Assembly: GCA_035079385.1 (NCBI GenBank)
Contig: JAVHKY010000003.1
Location: forward strand, 22,459,501-22,523,500
DNA: 64,000 nucleotides
From: Aspidiotus rigidus
Taxonomy: Eukaryota; Arthropoda; Insecta; Hemiptera; Diaspididae
Direction: 5' to 3'
Both the position numbers and the translations under genes were made by a program. Positions 11,245 through 21,659 of the stretch are shown here, piece by piece. Positions within the stretch are counted from its first letter, which is position 1. Every line of letters begins with the position of its first letter. A model generated the notes under the pieces. It did no database searches and had not been told where the DNA came from. It worked only from the letters and a program-made list of their open reading frames with translations.

Positions 11245-14200
11245 GTCTATCTAACCTCATTTGATTGTGGCGCATTCTACTTGTACTTTTGATAATCTTT
11301 TGCATGGAGAGAGTGTACCTGAAGAATTTTTTGCACTTAACAAACAGCGTTGGGTTTTTCGTCAAGAATCTTTTCTGTTTAATAGTTGACTAACCATCTT
11401 CTTGCGGTTGGCGCGACCGCTATAGCGAAAAAGATTTAAGTGTGTTCTTGCACACGAAGTGCGACAGTTCATCAGTCTTCTTCCAATATTGCTATTCAAG
11501 ATGACTAATGCGAGCCTGATGAGGCCAACAGTATATTAACCGAGATGATATGAGTTCTTTGTGCGTACATTCAATTACAGGTGTGACGATTATAACGCTA
11601 AAATTTTACGAGTATATGTATTGCTATACATCTCAGGCGGTTATCCGTGGTTTATGCCGCAATCCTCCCGCCAGACTTTGGGTCTGTTCTATACTTCTCT
11701 TTCTCGCTCTGACTGAGGTCGTTCTATATGACGTACGACCTGAGTGCATTTCATCGCCATACTGCACTCTCAGTGTATGCCGACGTATAATATTGCCGAC
11801 GATTTATAAGGTTTCCTTTGAATTTATAGTTTCTGGTGTGTCGACGGATACACGAGTGTGCCCTTATTGGTACCTATGTATGCAGCACGTATACATCTGA
11901 TAAAGTTGATATTACAAGCTCACCGATGTGCTGTAGGTGTCGCGTATACATTTAAATGAATACCCGAAGAAGCTTTGATGGTTGAGTGACGAACAACGAA
12001 AGAGGATAAGATTACCATTTGTATTCAGCTCGACTTCAAAAGTCAGGCTATAATGTTTTTTTTTTTTTCTCATTTAATATAGGTTAGTAGAGTATGATAT
12101 CTTCCATCTAGCGCGAGTGCTCTCGTAGGAAAGATCGACGAAATCACCTCATGGAAATTAGAATTCGTGTGGATGGATATTGTCTCGTTTTTTTATGCGA
12201 AGGGCTTGGCGTGATTAATACCGTAAGCGTGAATTTGGTGAAGGCGCCAGCGCCAGCAAGCGCCAACCAAAAAAAAAAAGGGTGAAAGATGAACACCCTG
12301 GATATGAGTATGTTGTTGTTTTTGTAAATTGAGGTGTCGGGAAGGTAATTCGTAGACATATCAGTATCGGAGTTGATGTTTACATAGGCCTTTCGTTTAT
12401 TTATGATCCTATTTTGTAGACGCAGAAAACATTTGCTTCTACGATCGCGTGTTAATTGTGCTACGCTCTTATCGTTGGCGATCAACTTTTCAAAAATTTG
12501 TCTCGATTCAAGGAAAAAGACCAAAAAAAAATGAAAGTGGTAAAAACAATGAAGACAGAATATGATAGAATTAATTAATTAACAAGATGTCCAGACACGA
12601 AGGGGGGTACAGATCTGATGTAGACTCGAAACGATCGATCGACCATTCATTTTTCTTCCGTGTTTGTACGTGGCTAGAAGAAGGAACGCTGTGCCTACTT
12701 GGCGATACACCTATACCTTTGTGCACGATAAAGTACCATAACTAATAAACGTAACGCCTGGAACAAATACACTTCAAAAATTGTGTACATATCCGTATAT
12801 TTTCTCACTTCTCTTTTTACATGATCATTGTATAATATTGCAATTAAATCCGAGTATATCGGAGGTGCGTTCACGAAAATGAGCTTTAAAATGAGCTTAA
12901 GTCGATAAAAAGTAATCCGTTGTCGAGAGAAGTACGGGCGGTATAATCGTGAACGCAAAGGAGGCCTCCGTTATGAATCCGTGAAATTAATTCGAGCCTT
13001 TTTTCGATTAACGAAGCCGCCTCCTGAGAATGATGTGGTAGTCTGTGCGCCTTCTTTATTCTCGTATGTAGGTAAGTCGCGCGTATAAATGCGTTTAAAA
13101 TGCTTCATTAATTTTATTGACGCGCAATAACTTCAAATATTTGGATTTTCTGTCATGGGAACAAGCGCATCATCATAACAGAAAAAAAAAAAAAAATAGA
13201 GATGGGATTTAGTGTATACACCAAGTTTTTCATTTTTTCCTCCCTCATACAAATCGTACATACGATACGTGACAATATTGAAGGTCAGCGGCTATCCGGT
13301 AGGTGATGCTATTTGAAATGTTTTAATTAAGAGATCGAATTCTTATATACGCCATTAGATTTTTCTATTCATTGTATACTTCAGTAAGCATTCTGCAACG
13401 CAAATTCATTCAAAACACAAGAGCGTGTCGCAAAGATCTGACAAAGAAAGGTTCCCGAATTAGCTGAGCAGCTGACTTTTTTTTTTTTTTTCGAGTAAAT
13501 CTGAACTAGTTGTTTCGAAATTCACAATATAGGTAGTAAAAACAAGAAAAAAAAAAAAAAAAACTCTGAAAAAGCATTAGGCCCATGTACTGTTGGTAAC
13601 GAAACTTGTTTGTCGCATTGTACCTATAGACTGTACCTAATTTCGACTTTTGTTTTAATTAGTAATTTAAAACCGAAACGGAACTCATTTCTCGTTCTCA
13701 GCGTATTATTTTCACGAATTAATGCGACCATCACGCTGTTAATCGGCGAAGTGAAAGATCGAATGAATAAGAAAGAAAATCTTGCGTATATAAAACGACC
13801 ATTTAGCGCTGCATATAGCATTTGTAACGACTGTTGAAATATTTTCGAAACACCTCACTTAGCAAAGGTAAACAATCGTTTTACATTGTGGAGCAATTTT
13901 CTGCGTTATACCTTGCCACCTACGAGAGTGTCTTCTGTGACATTTCATTATTTATATAATTCTCGACGGGGATTCCGACCTTTATAATATAAATTGAGAC
14001 AGACGGAAGACGCGAACGCGTAAGAAAGAGAGAGTGAATTAGTGAGTGATAGGGGGTGTGGTTGCCGGCCCAGTAGATCAGCGTTCGAATCAACGACCAC
14101 TGATACTCACCCTGCACGAGCTTCATAAACATTCGAGGAATGTTTCGCACCTTCACGCGCGATTCTGGACGGCGAACTCGGCACAAGTTTATGTGGAGTT

Positions 14201-14620
14201 TTCACCTATTTGTAGAATTCGCATGAGGGACAGTATTTTCGCTAGTTTTCATTTGACGATTTTCCTCCATTGCGAATAGTAAATATTTTGGGCTTACTTC
14301 TGGTATTTCCTGAGGGTTTGTTGCATCACCACTTAAGAGCAATGTTACATAATTCTGAGGTTCGAGTTTCTGAACTGGTTTTTTAGCATTTTATATGCTT
14401 TTTAAGATTGAGATTATTCTTGAAAAACCTTAGGACTGGGATTATTTTTGGAAAATTGTCACGAAAAACCGTACATAACACTACCAGTGTTTTGGTTATG
14501 GCTTTATAGTACAGTATTCTAGGCTACTAGACGGGGCCCGAACTAGGCTGCTACAGTAAGTTTGGCATTTATTATCGGATGTGTCTATTTGCAGGTACTG
14601 TACCTACGCGTAAAATGCTA
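11245..14620. other. non-coding stretch, no gene recognised
   Basis: Several short open frames occur on both strands (for example 11550-11900 plus and 12144-12524 minus), but none has recognisable motifs or a convincing start. The segment about 14377-14540 is related to 32433-32640: both contain ATTTTATATGCTTTT, then AAGATTG and repeated TTGTCACGAAAA words. This indicates an old dispersed repeat. A GTTCGAATC word near 14085 is not part of a tRNA. Confidence 0.4.
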
Positions 14621-14624
14621 TTTG

Positions 14625-14985
14625 CAAGGGAACCTGTTTTATGGGGGGCTTTTTGAGAAATTTGCCGTGCGCTGTGCTCCGTCCAGCAAGAAACTTGGAA
14701 AAATTTCGACTCTCGAGCTATATATGATAAGAGGGGCACCTAGGAAAAACGACGGCTTCCTTAACGAAGTTAAACGGGAACCTGTTTTATGAGTCAAATG
14801 GAATTTGGTATTGAAAATTCAAGGAAGCCTAGACCTAGATAAAGCTAGTATAAAGAAGGCCTAGACCTACTATAAGCCTAGTATAATATAGTTTGAGAGT
14901 CGAAATTTTTCTCGAATCTTCAGTTATATACGATAGCTAGAGAGTTGGAATTTTTCCAAGTCCCTTTCATATCATACTAGCGGTT
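14625..14985. mobile_element. VNTR-bearing repeat family, fragment A
   Basis: It starts with AAGGGAACCTGTTTTATGGG, continues through a CCGTGCGC-type block and one 45-bp unit, then shows the opposite family end (AAAAACGACGGCTTCC at about 14744). It goes on through the CCTAGACCTAGATAAAGC module. It is broken at 14986 by the two tandem elements that follow, and the family sequence resumes at about 16887. Confidence 0.7.
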
Positions 14986-15952
14986 GGCGGCGCGCCTGAC
15001 TGCCAGCTGTGTGTTGAGTAGATATCTATGTGTTTTGTAAATATTTGGATTTCAACGGTAAGAGCTAACTCGACAGTTAAAGGCTGTATTGCAGCAAAAA
15101 ACGGAGTAATTCAATATTTTATCAGTTGCAATGATTAAGGAAATGGATGGACAGTCTCTCTCTCTCTCTCTCTCTGAATCTGAAGTTAGACTCATTTGAA
15201 AGGACATTACAGGGGCTACAATTTTGTTCTCTTCAATTTTTCATATAAATGAGTAAAATTCGTATCAGGTATACAATAATTGGATTTCTAGAACTGTGAG
15301 GTTTAACGCGTTTAAACATTTGGAACAACATAGCAGTTTTACTACGTCGGAATTTATCGTTTTTTACCATTTAGTTTTTCGGTCATTACTCCATCCAGAA
15401 GGATTCAGAACATTGAAATTTATCTAGAACTTTACCTGAGTAAAAATAAGTCTTTCAAAAAAATACTGCACGTCAATAGGTGAAAAGCCTTCAAATAACA
15501 GGCATACAAACATTATCATCGTTGTCACAGTCGCGTTTCTACAGACAGTGAGACAAACATTCTATGATTTCCCTACTTCCGATAATGTTAAGAAAATAGA
15601 AAGAACACACCTCTAACGTGCTGCAATTCAGAAGGTAGCACCAAAATCCGGTTCTTAAGAATACAGGATGTGAGGGTAGGAGAGAAATACAGTAGACAGT
15701 TGCGTGTAGTTACCCTTCTTTGGGTGAATCGAATCACGTCAAGTGATGCTTACAGCGAGGGCACACAATTTTTAATAAGAACTTTTTTTCTATGGGAGCT
15801 AAAATTTTCATTTATGGTTTAAAATTTATTCTGGAATAATACGAATATGTGGCGAAGATTTCAAGTCGATAGGTACAGCGGTTCTCGAGTTATAAAAGGA
15901 CAGACAAACGGACAGACAGACAGAGAGACAAACATTCCGCTTTATATATTAG
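14986..15952 (+). mobile_element. interspersed repeat with TTTATATATTAGA end, copy 1
   Basis: It opens with ACTAGCGGTTGGCG and GCCAGCTGTGTGTTGAGTAG. It closes with GAGTTATAAAAGGACAGACA, a run of GACAGACAG words, then CTTTATATATTAGA. That GACAGACA-rich tail is a style seen at the 3' end of insect retroposons. No open frame of note, so it is non-autonomous or 5'-truncated. Internal blocks near 15190-15310 match copy 2, including ACATTACAGGGGCTACAATT. A TC microsatellite lies at 15155-15175. Confidence 0.6.
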
Positions 15953-16886
15953 ACTAGCGGTTGGCGACGCGCCTCCGGCGCGCCTGACCGCTAGCTGTGT
16001 GTTGAGTAGATATCTGTGTTTTATAGGTATCTGTATCTTGTAGGTATGTGTGTTTTGTAGGTATCTTGGAATTCAGATGAATTTTTAAAAAAGAAACAGT
16101 GGAAAGAGTTTTGCAAAATTCACAATTATTCAGTTCAAAAATAAGAAAATAGACACCAAAAACTGTGACTGTACTTTAAAAATATATCAAAGTTCCGAGT
16201 CGCACAAAAATAAAATCACCAAATTGAATTTTTTACACACTAATTCACTTGAGAGCTGACTTAACGCGTGAAGCCTGTATTCATCGCAGCAGAATACAGA
16301 CAAATCCATTGACATTTTGCCAGTCCCTAAGAAAACACACGGACAACAGGTAAAAAAAAGGGTAATTTCCGCTAGCCCATACGCAGTGCGCACCGTGTCT
16401 AGACATTGGTTCTTGTATGAGATACCGGATGTAAAATCCTTTATGTAGGTCTTTTTAAAACTGTGAATAAAATAACTTGCTTAGTATGGAAGTACAGCGA
16501 ATACTGTAGTCACAAAATTTCCTCCTAAAAATCTGGAACCGGGCTCATTCGGAAGGAAATTACAGGGGCTACAATTTTTGTTCTCTTCAATTTTTCATAA
16601 AAATGAGTTATACTCGAGTTATCACAATAATTCAATTCTCGAAACTGCGCCACTCAACGCGCGTAGGTCTAACGTACATGGCAAGCTACACCACCAAAAA
16701 GTCATTGTTTTCGCCCTTTTTTGAAATTACTCAGCACCTCCCCGTCAAATTTTTATTTTTATGAGTCTATGTGCTGCTCTGGGATGAGGACAATATATCC
16801 TGAACGTTTGAAAGCGATCGGCCCAGTAGTTCTCGAGTTATAAACGGACAGGAGGACAGACAAACTTTCTGCTTTATATATTAGAT
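15953..16886 (+). mobile_element. interspersed repeat with TTTATATATTAGA end, copy 2
   Basis: It follows copy 1 head to tail with no spacer, with the same start (ACTAGCGGTTGGCG) and end (CTTTATATATTAGA). It shares the AATTACAGGGGCTACAATTT block near 16555. Spacing inside the two copies differs, so they are diverged relatives and not a recent duplication. The pair sits inside the VNTR-bearing family: family text stops at 14985 and resumes at about 16887 with ATAGCTCGAGAGTCGAAATT. Confidence 0.6.
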
Positions 16887-17539
16887 AGATATAGCTCGAG
16901 AGTCGAAATTATTCCAAATCCCCCTCTTATCATGTATAGCTCGAGAGTTGAAATTTTTCTAAGTCCCTCTCCTATCATATATGGCGCGAGAGTCGAAATT
17001 TTTTCCAAGTCCTTCTCCTATCATCTATGGCACGAGAGTCGAAATTTTAACAGGAAAACTGTTTTATGGGGGGCTTCTTGAGAAATTTGACGTGCACCGT
17101 CCGCCGTCCGGCAAAAAACTTGGAAAAATTTCGAGTCTCGAGGTACATAATTATGATAGGAGGGGGACTTGGAAAAACGACGGCTTCCTTAACGAAGTTA
17201 AACGAGGAACGCAGGGGACCTGTTTTATGAGTAAATGGGATTTGGTATTGAGAATTCAAGGAAGCCTAGACTTAGATACAGGTAGTATAAAGAAGGCCTA
17301 GACCTACTATCAGCCCAGTATAATATAGTTTGAGAGGCAAAATTTTTCTCGAATCTCGAACTACATAATTATGATAAATAGAAAGTCGAATATATCCGGC
17401 ACTGCCGTCCAAAATTTGAAGAAACATTCAATAAATAAATAAATGATGTATTTTAACAGGGAACCTGTTTTATGGGGGGCTATTTGAGAAATCTGCCGTC
17501 CGCCGTCCGCCGTGCGCCGTCCGCCGTCCAGCGAAAAAC

Positions 17540-18020
17540 TTAGAAAAATGTCGACCCTCGAGCCATATATGATAGGAGAGGGACTTAGAAAAATTTCGAC
17601 TCTCGAGCTATATATGATAGGAGGGGGACTTGGAAAAAATTTCGACTCTCGAGCTATAGATGATAGGAGGGGAACTTAGAAAAATTTCGACTCTCGAGCT
17701 ATAGATGATAGGAGGGGGACTTAGAAAAATTTCGACTCTCGAGCCATATATGATAGGAGAGGGACTTAGAAAAATTTCGACTCTCGAGCTATATATGATA
17801 GGAGGGGGACTTAGAAAAATTTCGACTCTCGAGTTATATATGATAGGAGGGGGACTTAGAAAAATTTCGACTCTCGAGTTATATATGATAGGAGGGGGAC
17901 TTAGAAAAAATTTCGACTCTCGAGCTATATATGATAGAAGGGGGACTTAGAAAAATTTCGACTCTCGAGCTATAGATGATAGGAGAGGGACTTAGAAAAA
18001 TTTCGACTGTCGAGCTATAT
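17540..18020. repeat. 45-bp tandem repeat run
   Basis: About ten head-to-tail copies of a 45-bp unit containing GAAAAATTTCGACTCTCGAG, CTATATATGATAGG and AGGGGGACTTA. Variation is confined to a few positions (for example GAGCTATA/GAGTTATA/GAGCCATA). The length is a multiple of three and the consensus lacks stops in some frames on both strands. Confidence 0.9.
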
Positions 18021-19180
18021 ATGATCTAGGCTTCCTTGAATTTTCGAAACCAAATCTCATTCGAATCATAAAACAGGTTCCCTGCGTTCCTCGTTTAACT
18101 TCGTTAAGGAAGCCGTCATTTATTTATTTGTTGAATGTTCCTTCAAATTTTGGACGGCAGTGCCGGACATATTCGACTTTCTATTTATATAATCCGTCCG
18201 GAAAATGAATTGTTAAATTTACATATGATAGCTCGATAGTCGAAATTTTTCCAAGTCCCCCTCCCCCTATCATATATAGCTCAAGAGTCGAAATTGTTCT
18301 AAGTCCCTCTCCTATCATCTATGGCTTGAGAGTTGAAATTTTTCGTAAGTCCCCCTCCTATCACATATAGCTCGAGAGTCAACATTTTTTCTCAGTCCCC
18401 CCCCCCTATCATATATAGCTCGAGAGTCGAAATTTCAACAGGGGACCTGTTTTATGGGGGGCTTTTTGAGAAATTTGCCGTGCGCCGTCCGCCGTCTTAG
18501 AAAAATTTCGACTCTCGAGCTATATATGATAGGAGGGGGACTTAGAAAAATTTCGACTCTCGAGTTATATATGATAGGAGGGGGACTTAGAAAAAATTTC
18601 GACTCTCGAGCTATATATGATAGAAGGGGGACTTAGAAAAATTTCGTCTCTCGAGCTATAGATGATAGGAGAGGGACTTAGAAAATTTCGACTGTCGAGC
18701 TATATATGATCTAGGCTTCCTTGAATTTTCAATACCAAATCTCATTCGAATCATAAAACAGGTTCCCTGCGTTCCTCGTTTAACTTCGTTAAGGAAGCCG
18801 TCATTTATTTATTTGTTGAATGTTTCTTCAAATTTTGGACGGCAGTGCCGGACATATTCGACTTTCTATTTATATAATCCGTCCGGAAAATGAATTGTTA
18901 AATTTACTTATGATAGCTCGATAGTCGAAATTTTTCCAAGTCCCCCTCCCCCTATCATATATAGCTCAAGAGTCGAAATTGTTCTAAGTCCCTCTCCTAT
19001 CATCTATGGCTTGAGAGTTGAAATTTTTCGTAAGTCCCCCTCCTATCACATATAGCTCGAGAGTCAACATTTTTTCTCAGTCCCCCCCCCCCCTATCATA
19101 TATAGCTCGAGAGTCGAAATTTCAACAGGGGACCTGTTTTATGGGGGGCTTTTTGAGAAATTTGCCGTGCGCCGTCCGCC
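17810..19180. repeat. 685-bp near-identical tandem duplication
   Basis: The segment about 17810-18494 recurs at about 18495-19180 with very few differences. The junction word CTAGGCTTCC sits at 18026 and 18711, exactly 685 bases apart. Each copy contains several 45-bp units, an inverted family end and an ATTTTGGACGGCAGTGCCGG stretch. An inverted relative of that stretch lies at about 17360-17450. Confidence 0.85.
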
Positions 19181-21434
19181 GTCTTAGAAAAATTTCGACT
19201 CTCGAGCTATATATGATATGAAAGGGACTTGGAACAATTTCAACTCTCGAGCTATCATATATAGCTGGTGATTCGAGAAAAATTTCGACTCTCAAACTAT
19301 ATTACACTAGTCTTATACTAGCTTTATCTAGGTCTAGGCTTCCTTGAATTTTCAATAGCAAATCCTATTTGACTCATAAAACAGGTTCCCTGCGTTCCTC
19401 GTTTAACTTCGTTAAGGAAGCCGTCGTTTTTTATGAGGGGCTTTTTGAGAAATTTGCCGTGCGCCGTCCGCCGTCCAGCGAAAAACTTGAAAAAATTTCA
19501 ACTCTCGAGCTATATCTGATGGGGGCGGGGGGGCTTAGAAAAATTTCGCCCCTCCAGCTAAATATGGTAGGAGGGGGACTTGGAAAAATTTCAACTCTCA
19601 AACTATATTATATACTAGACTTATAGTAGGTCTAGGCCTTCTTTATGCTAGCTTTATCTAGGTCTAGGCTTCCTTGAATTTTCAATACCAAACCCCATTT
19701 GACTCATAAAACAGGTTCCCTGCGTTCCTCGTTTAACTTCGTTAAGGAAGCTGTCCTTTTTTCAAGTCCCTCTCCTATCATATATGACTCGAGAGTCGAA
19801 ATTTTTCCTAGTCCTCTTCCTATCATATATAGCTCGAGAGTCGAAATTTTTCCAAGTCCCTCTCCTATCATATATGGCTCGAGGGTCGAAATTTTTTCTA
19901 AGTCCCCCTCCTATCATATATTCTCGAGAGTCGAAATTTTTAAAAGTTTTTCGCTGGACGGCGCACGGCGCACGCCAGATTTCTCAAACAGCCCCCCATA
20001 AAACAGGTTCTCTGTTAAAATTTCGACTCTCGAGCTATATATGATAGGAGGGGGGACTTGGAAAAAATTCGACTCTCGCGCCATATATGATAGGAGAAGG
20101 ACTTGGAAAAAATTTCGAATCTGAAGCTATATATGATAGAAAAGGGACTTGGGAAAACTTTTGACTCTCGAGCTATATCTGATAGGGGACAAATTTTCCC
20201 AAGTCTCCCTCCTATCATAAATAGCTCGAGGTTTGAGAAAAAATTGGACTTTCAAACTACATTATACTGGGCTTATTTTACGTCTAGGCCTTCTTTATAC
20301 TAGCTTTATCTAGGTCTAGGCTTCCTTGAATTTCAATAGCAAATCCTATTTGACTCATAAAACAGGTTCCCTGCGTTCCTCGTTTAACTTCGTTAAAGAA
20401 GCCGTCGTTTTTTATGAGGGGCTTTTTGAGAAATTTGCCGTGCGCCGTCCGCCGTCCAGCGAAAAACTTGAAAAAATTTCAACTCTCGAGCTATATATGA
20501 TGGGGGGGGGGGCCTTTGAAAAATTTCGACTCTCAAACTATATTATACTAGGCTTATAGTAGGTCTAGGCCTTCTTTATACTAGCTTTATCTAGGTCTAG
20601 ACTTCCTTGAATTTGCAATACCAAATCCCACTTGACTCATAAAACAGGTTCCCTGCGTTCCTCGTTTAACTTCGTTAAGGAAGCTGTCGTTTTTCCAAGT
20701 TCTTTGCTGGACGGCGCACAGCAAATTTCTCAAAAAGCTCCCCATAAAACAGGTTCCCTGTTAAAATTTCGACTCTTGAGCCATATATCGTATGAGAGGA
20801 GAGGGACTTAGAAAAAACGAGGAACGCAGGGAACCTGCTTCATGAGTCACATGGGATTTGGTATTGAAAATTCAATAAAGCCTAGACCTAGATAAAGCTA
20901 GTCTAAAGAAGGCCTAGACCTACTATAAGCCTAGTACATATAATATAGTTTAAGGGTCTAAATTTTGCTAAGTCCCCCTCCTATCATATATAGCTCAGGA
21001 GTCGGAATTTTTCCAAGTCCCCCTCCTATCAGATATAGCTTGAGAGTGTAAATTTTCCCAAATCCCCCTCCTATCATATATAGCTCGAGAGTCAAAATTT
21101 TTCACTGGACGACGAACGGCGGCGGCGCACGGCAAATTTCTCAAAAAGCTCTCCCATAAAACAGGTTCCCTGTTAAAATTTCGACTCTCGAGCCATATAT
21201 GATAGGAGGGAGACTTGGAAAAATTTTGACTTTCAGCTATATAATATGATAGGAAGGGCTCTTAGAAAAATTCCTATCATACATGGCTCGATAGTCAGAA
21301 TTTTTCCAAGTTTTTTTTGGACGGCGGACGCAAAATTTCGCAAAAAGCTCCCCATAAAACAGATTCCCCGAAGAGATTCCGAAATTATTTCGGTGGGAAG
21401 AAGAATTTGGTTTTTGAAAAATAGTTACGGGCCC

Positions 21435-21655
21435 CAAAATCTCTTTCAAAGAAATATGCTGATCTTATTACGTTGCAAGCTGATAAGGGAAACGCTAGGA
21501 TGATTATGAAGAAGGGTGATTACGCAATCAAGGTTAGGGAGCTTCTGGATGATTCTACCACCTACAGTAGATTGAAAAATGATCCTACTTCTTCAATTGA
21601 AAGACGAAACAATGAAATGATTCAGGATCTTCACAAAAAAAAAGAAGCTCATTGA
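21435..21655 (+). pseudogene. Penelope-like element RT fragment
   Basis: The plus frame reads ADKGNARMIMKKGDYAIKV, then LLDDSTTYSRLKNDPTSSIE and a helical RRNNEMIQDLHKKKEAH before a stop. The order ADKGNA, V/I-M-x-x-x-DY, LL-D-x-x-TY-x-x-L-x-x-DPT is the hallmark of the segment before the RT core in Penelope-like retroelements. Only this segment remains; the RT core and GIY-YIG endonuclease are absent downstream. It lies immediately after block B of the VNTR family. Family assignment is from motif memory. Confidence 0.65.
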
Positions 21656-21659
21656 ACCA

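Larger units (their letters stand above)
16887..21370. mobile_element. large mosaic of the VNTR-bearing repeat family (block B)
   Basis: About 4.5 kb built from family modules in both orientations. The modules are end 1 (ACGACGGCTTCCTTAACGAA; near 17172 forward and near 18100, 18785, 19405, 19735, 20390 and 20675 inverted), end 2 (AACAGGGAACCTGTTTTATG; near 17048, 17457, 18438 and 19123, inverted near 19995, 20750 and 21155), the GCGCCGTCCGCCGTCC block, the CCTAGACC/TAAAGCTAG module and runs of the 45-bp unit. The many ends show repeated nesting, tandem duplication or rolling-circle-like growth. Frames crossing it encode 15-residue repeats on both strands and are not genes. Confidence 0.75.

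Noticed and set aside
11550..11900. 116-codon plus-strand frame with Cys-rich text
   Set aside because: No recognisable domain and no repeated or conserved counterpart; length compatible with chance.
14075..14100. B-box-like GTTCGAATC
   Set aside because: No A box or acceptor stem upstream.
17540..18020. CRISPR-like regular repeats
   Set aside because: Units are contiguous without unique spacers, and the context is eukaryotic.
17705..18636. Open frames with 15-residue repeats (GGGLRKISTLELYMI type)
   Set aside because: They follow from a 45-bp unit without stops; equivalent frames exist on the opposite strand and in inverted copies.
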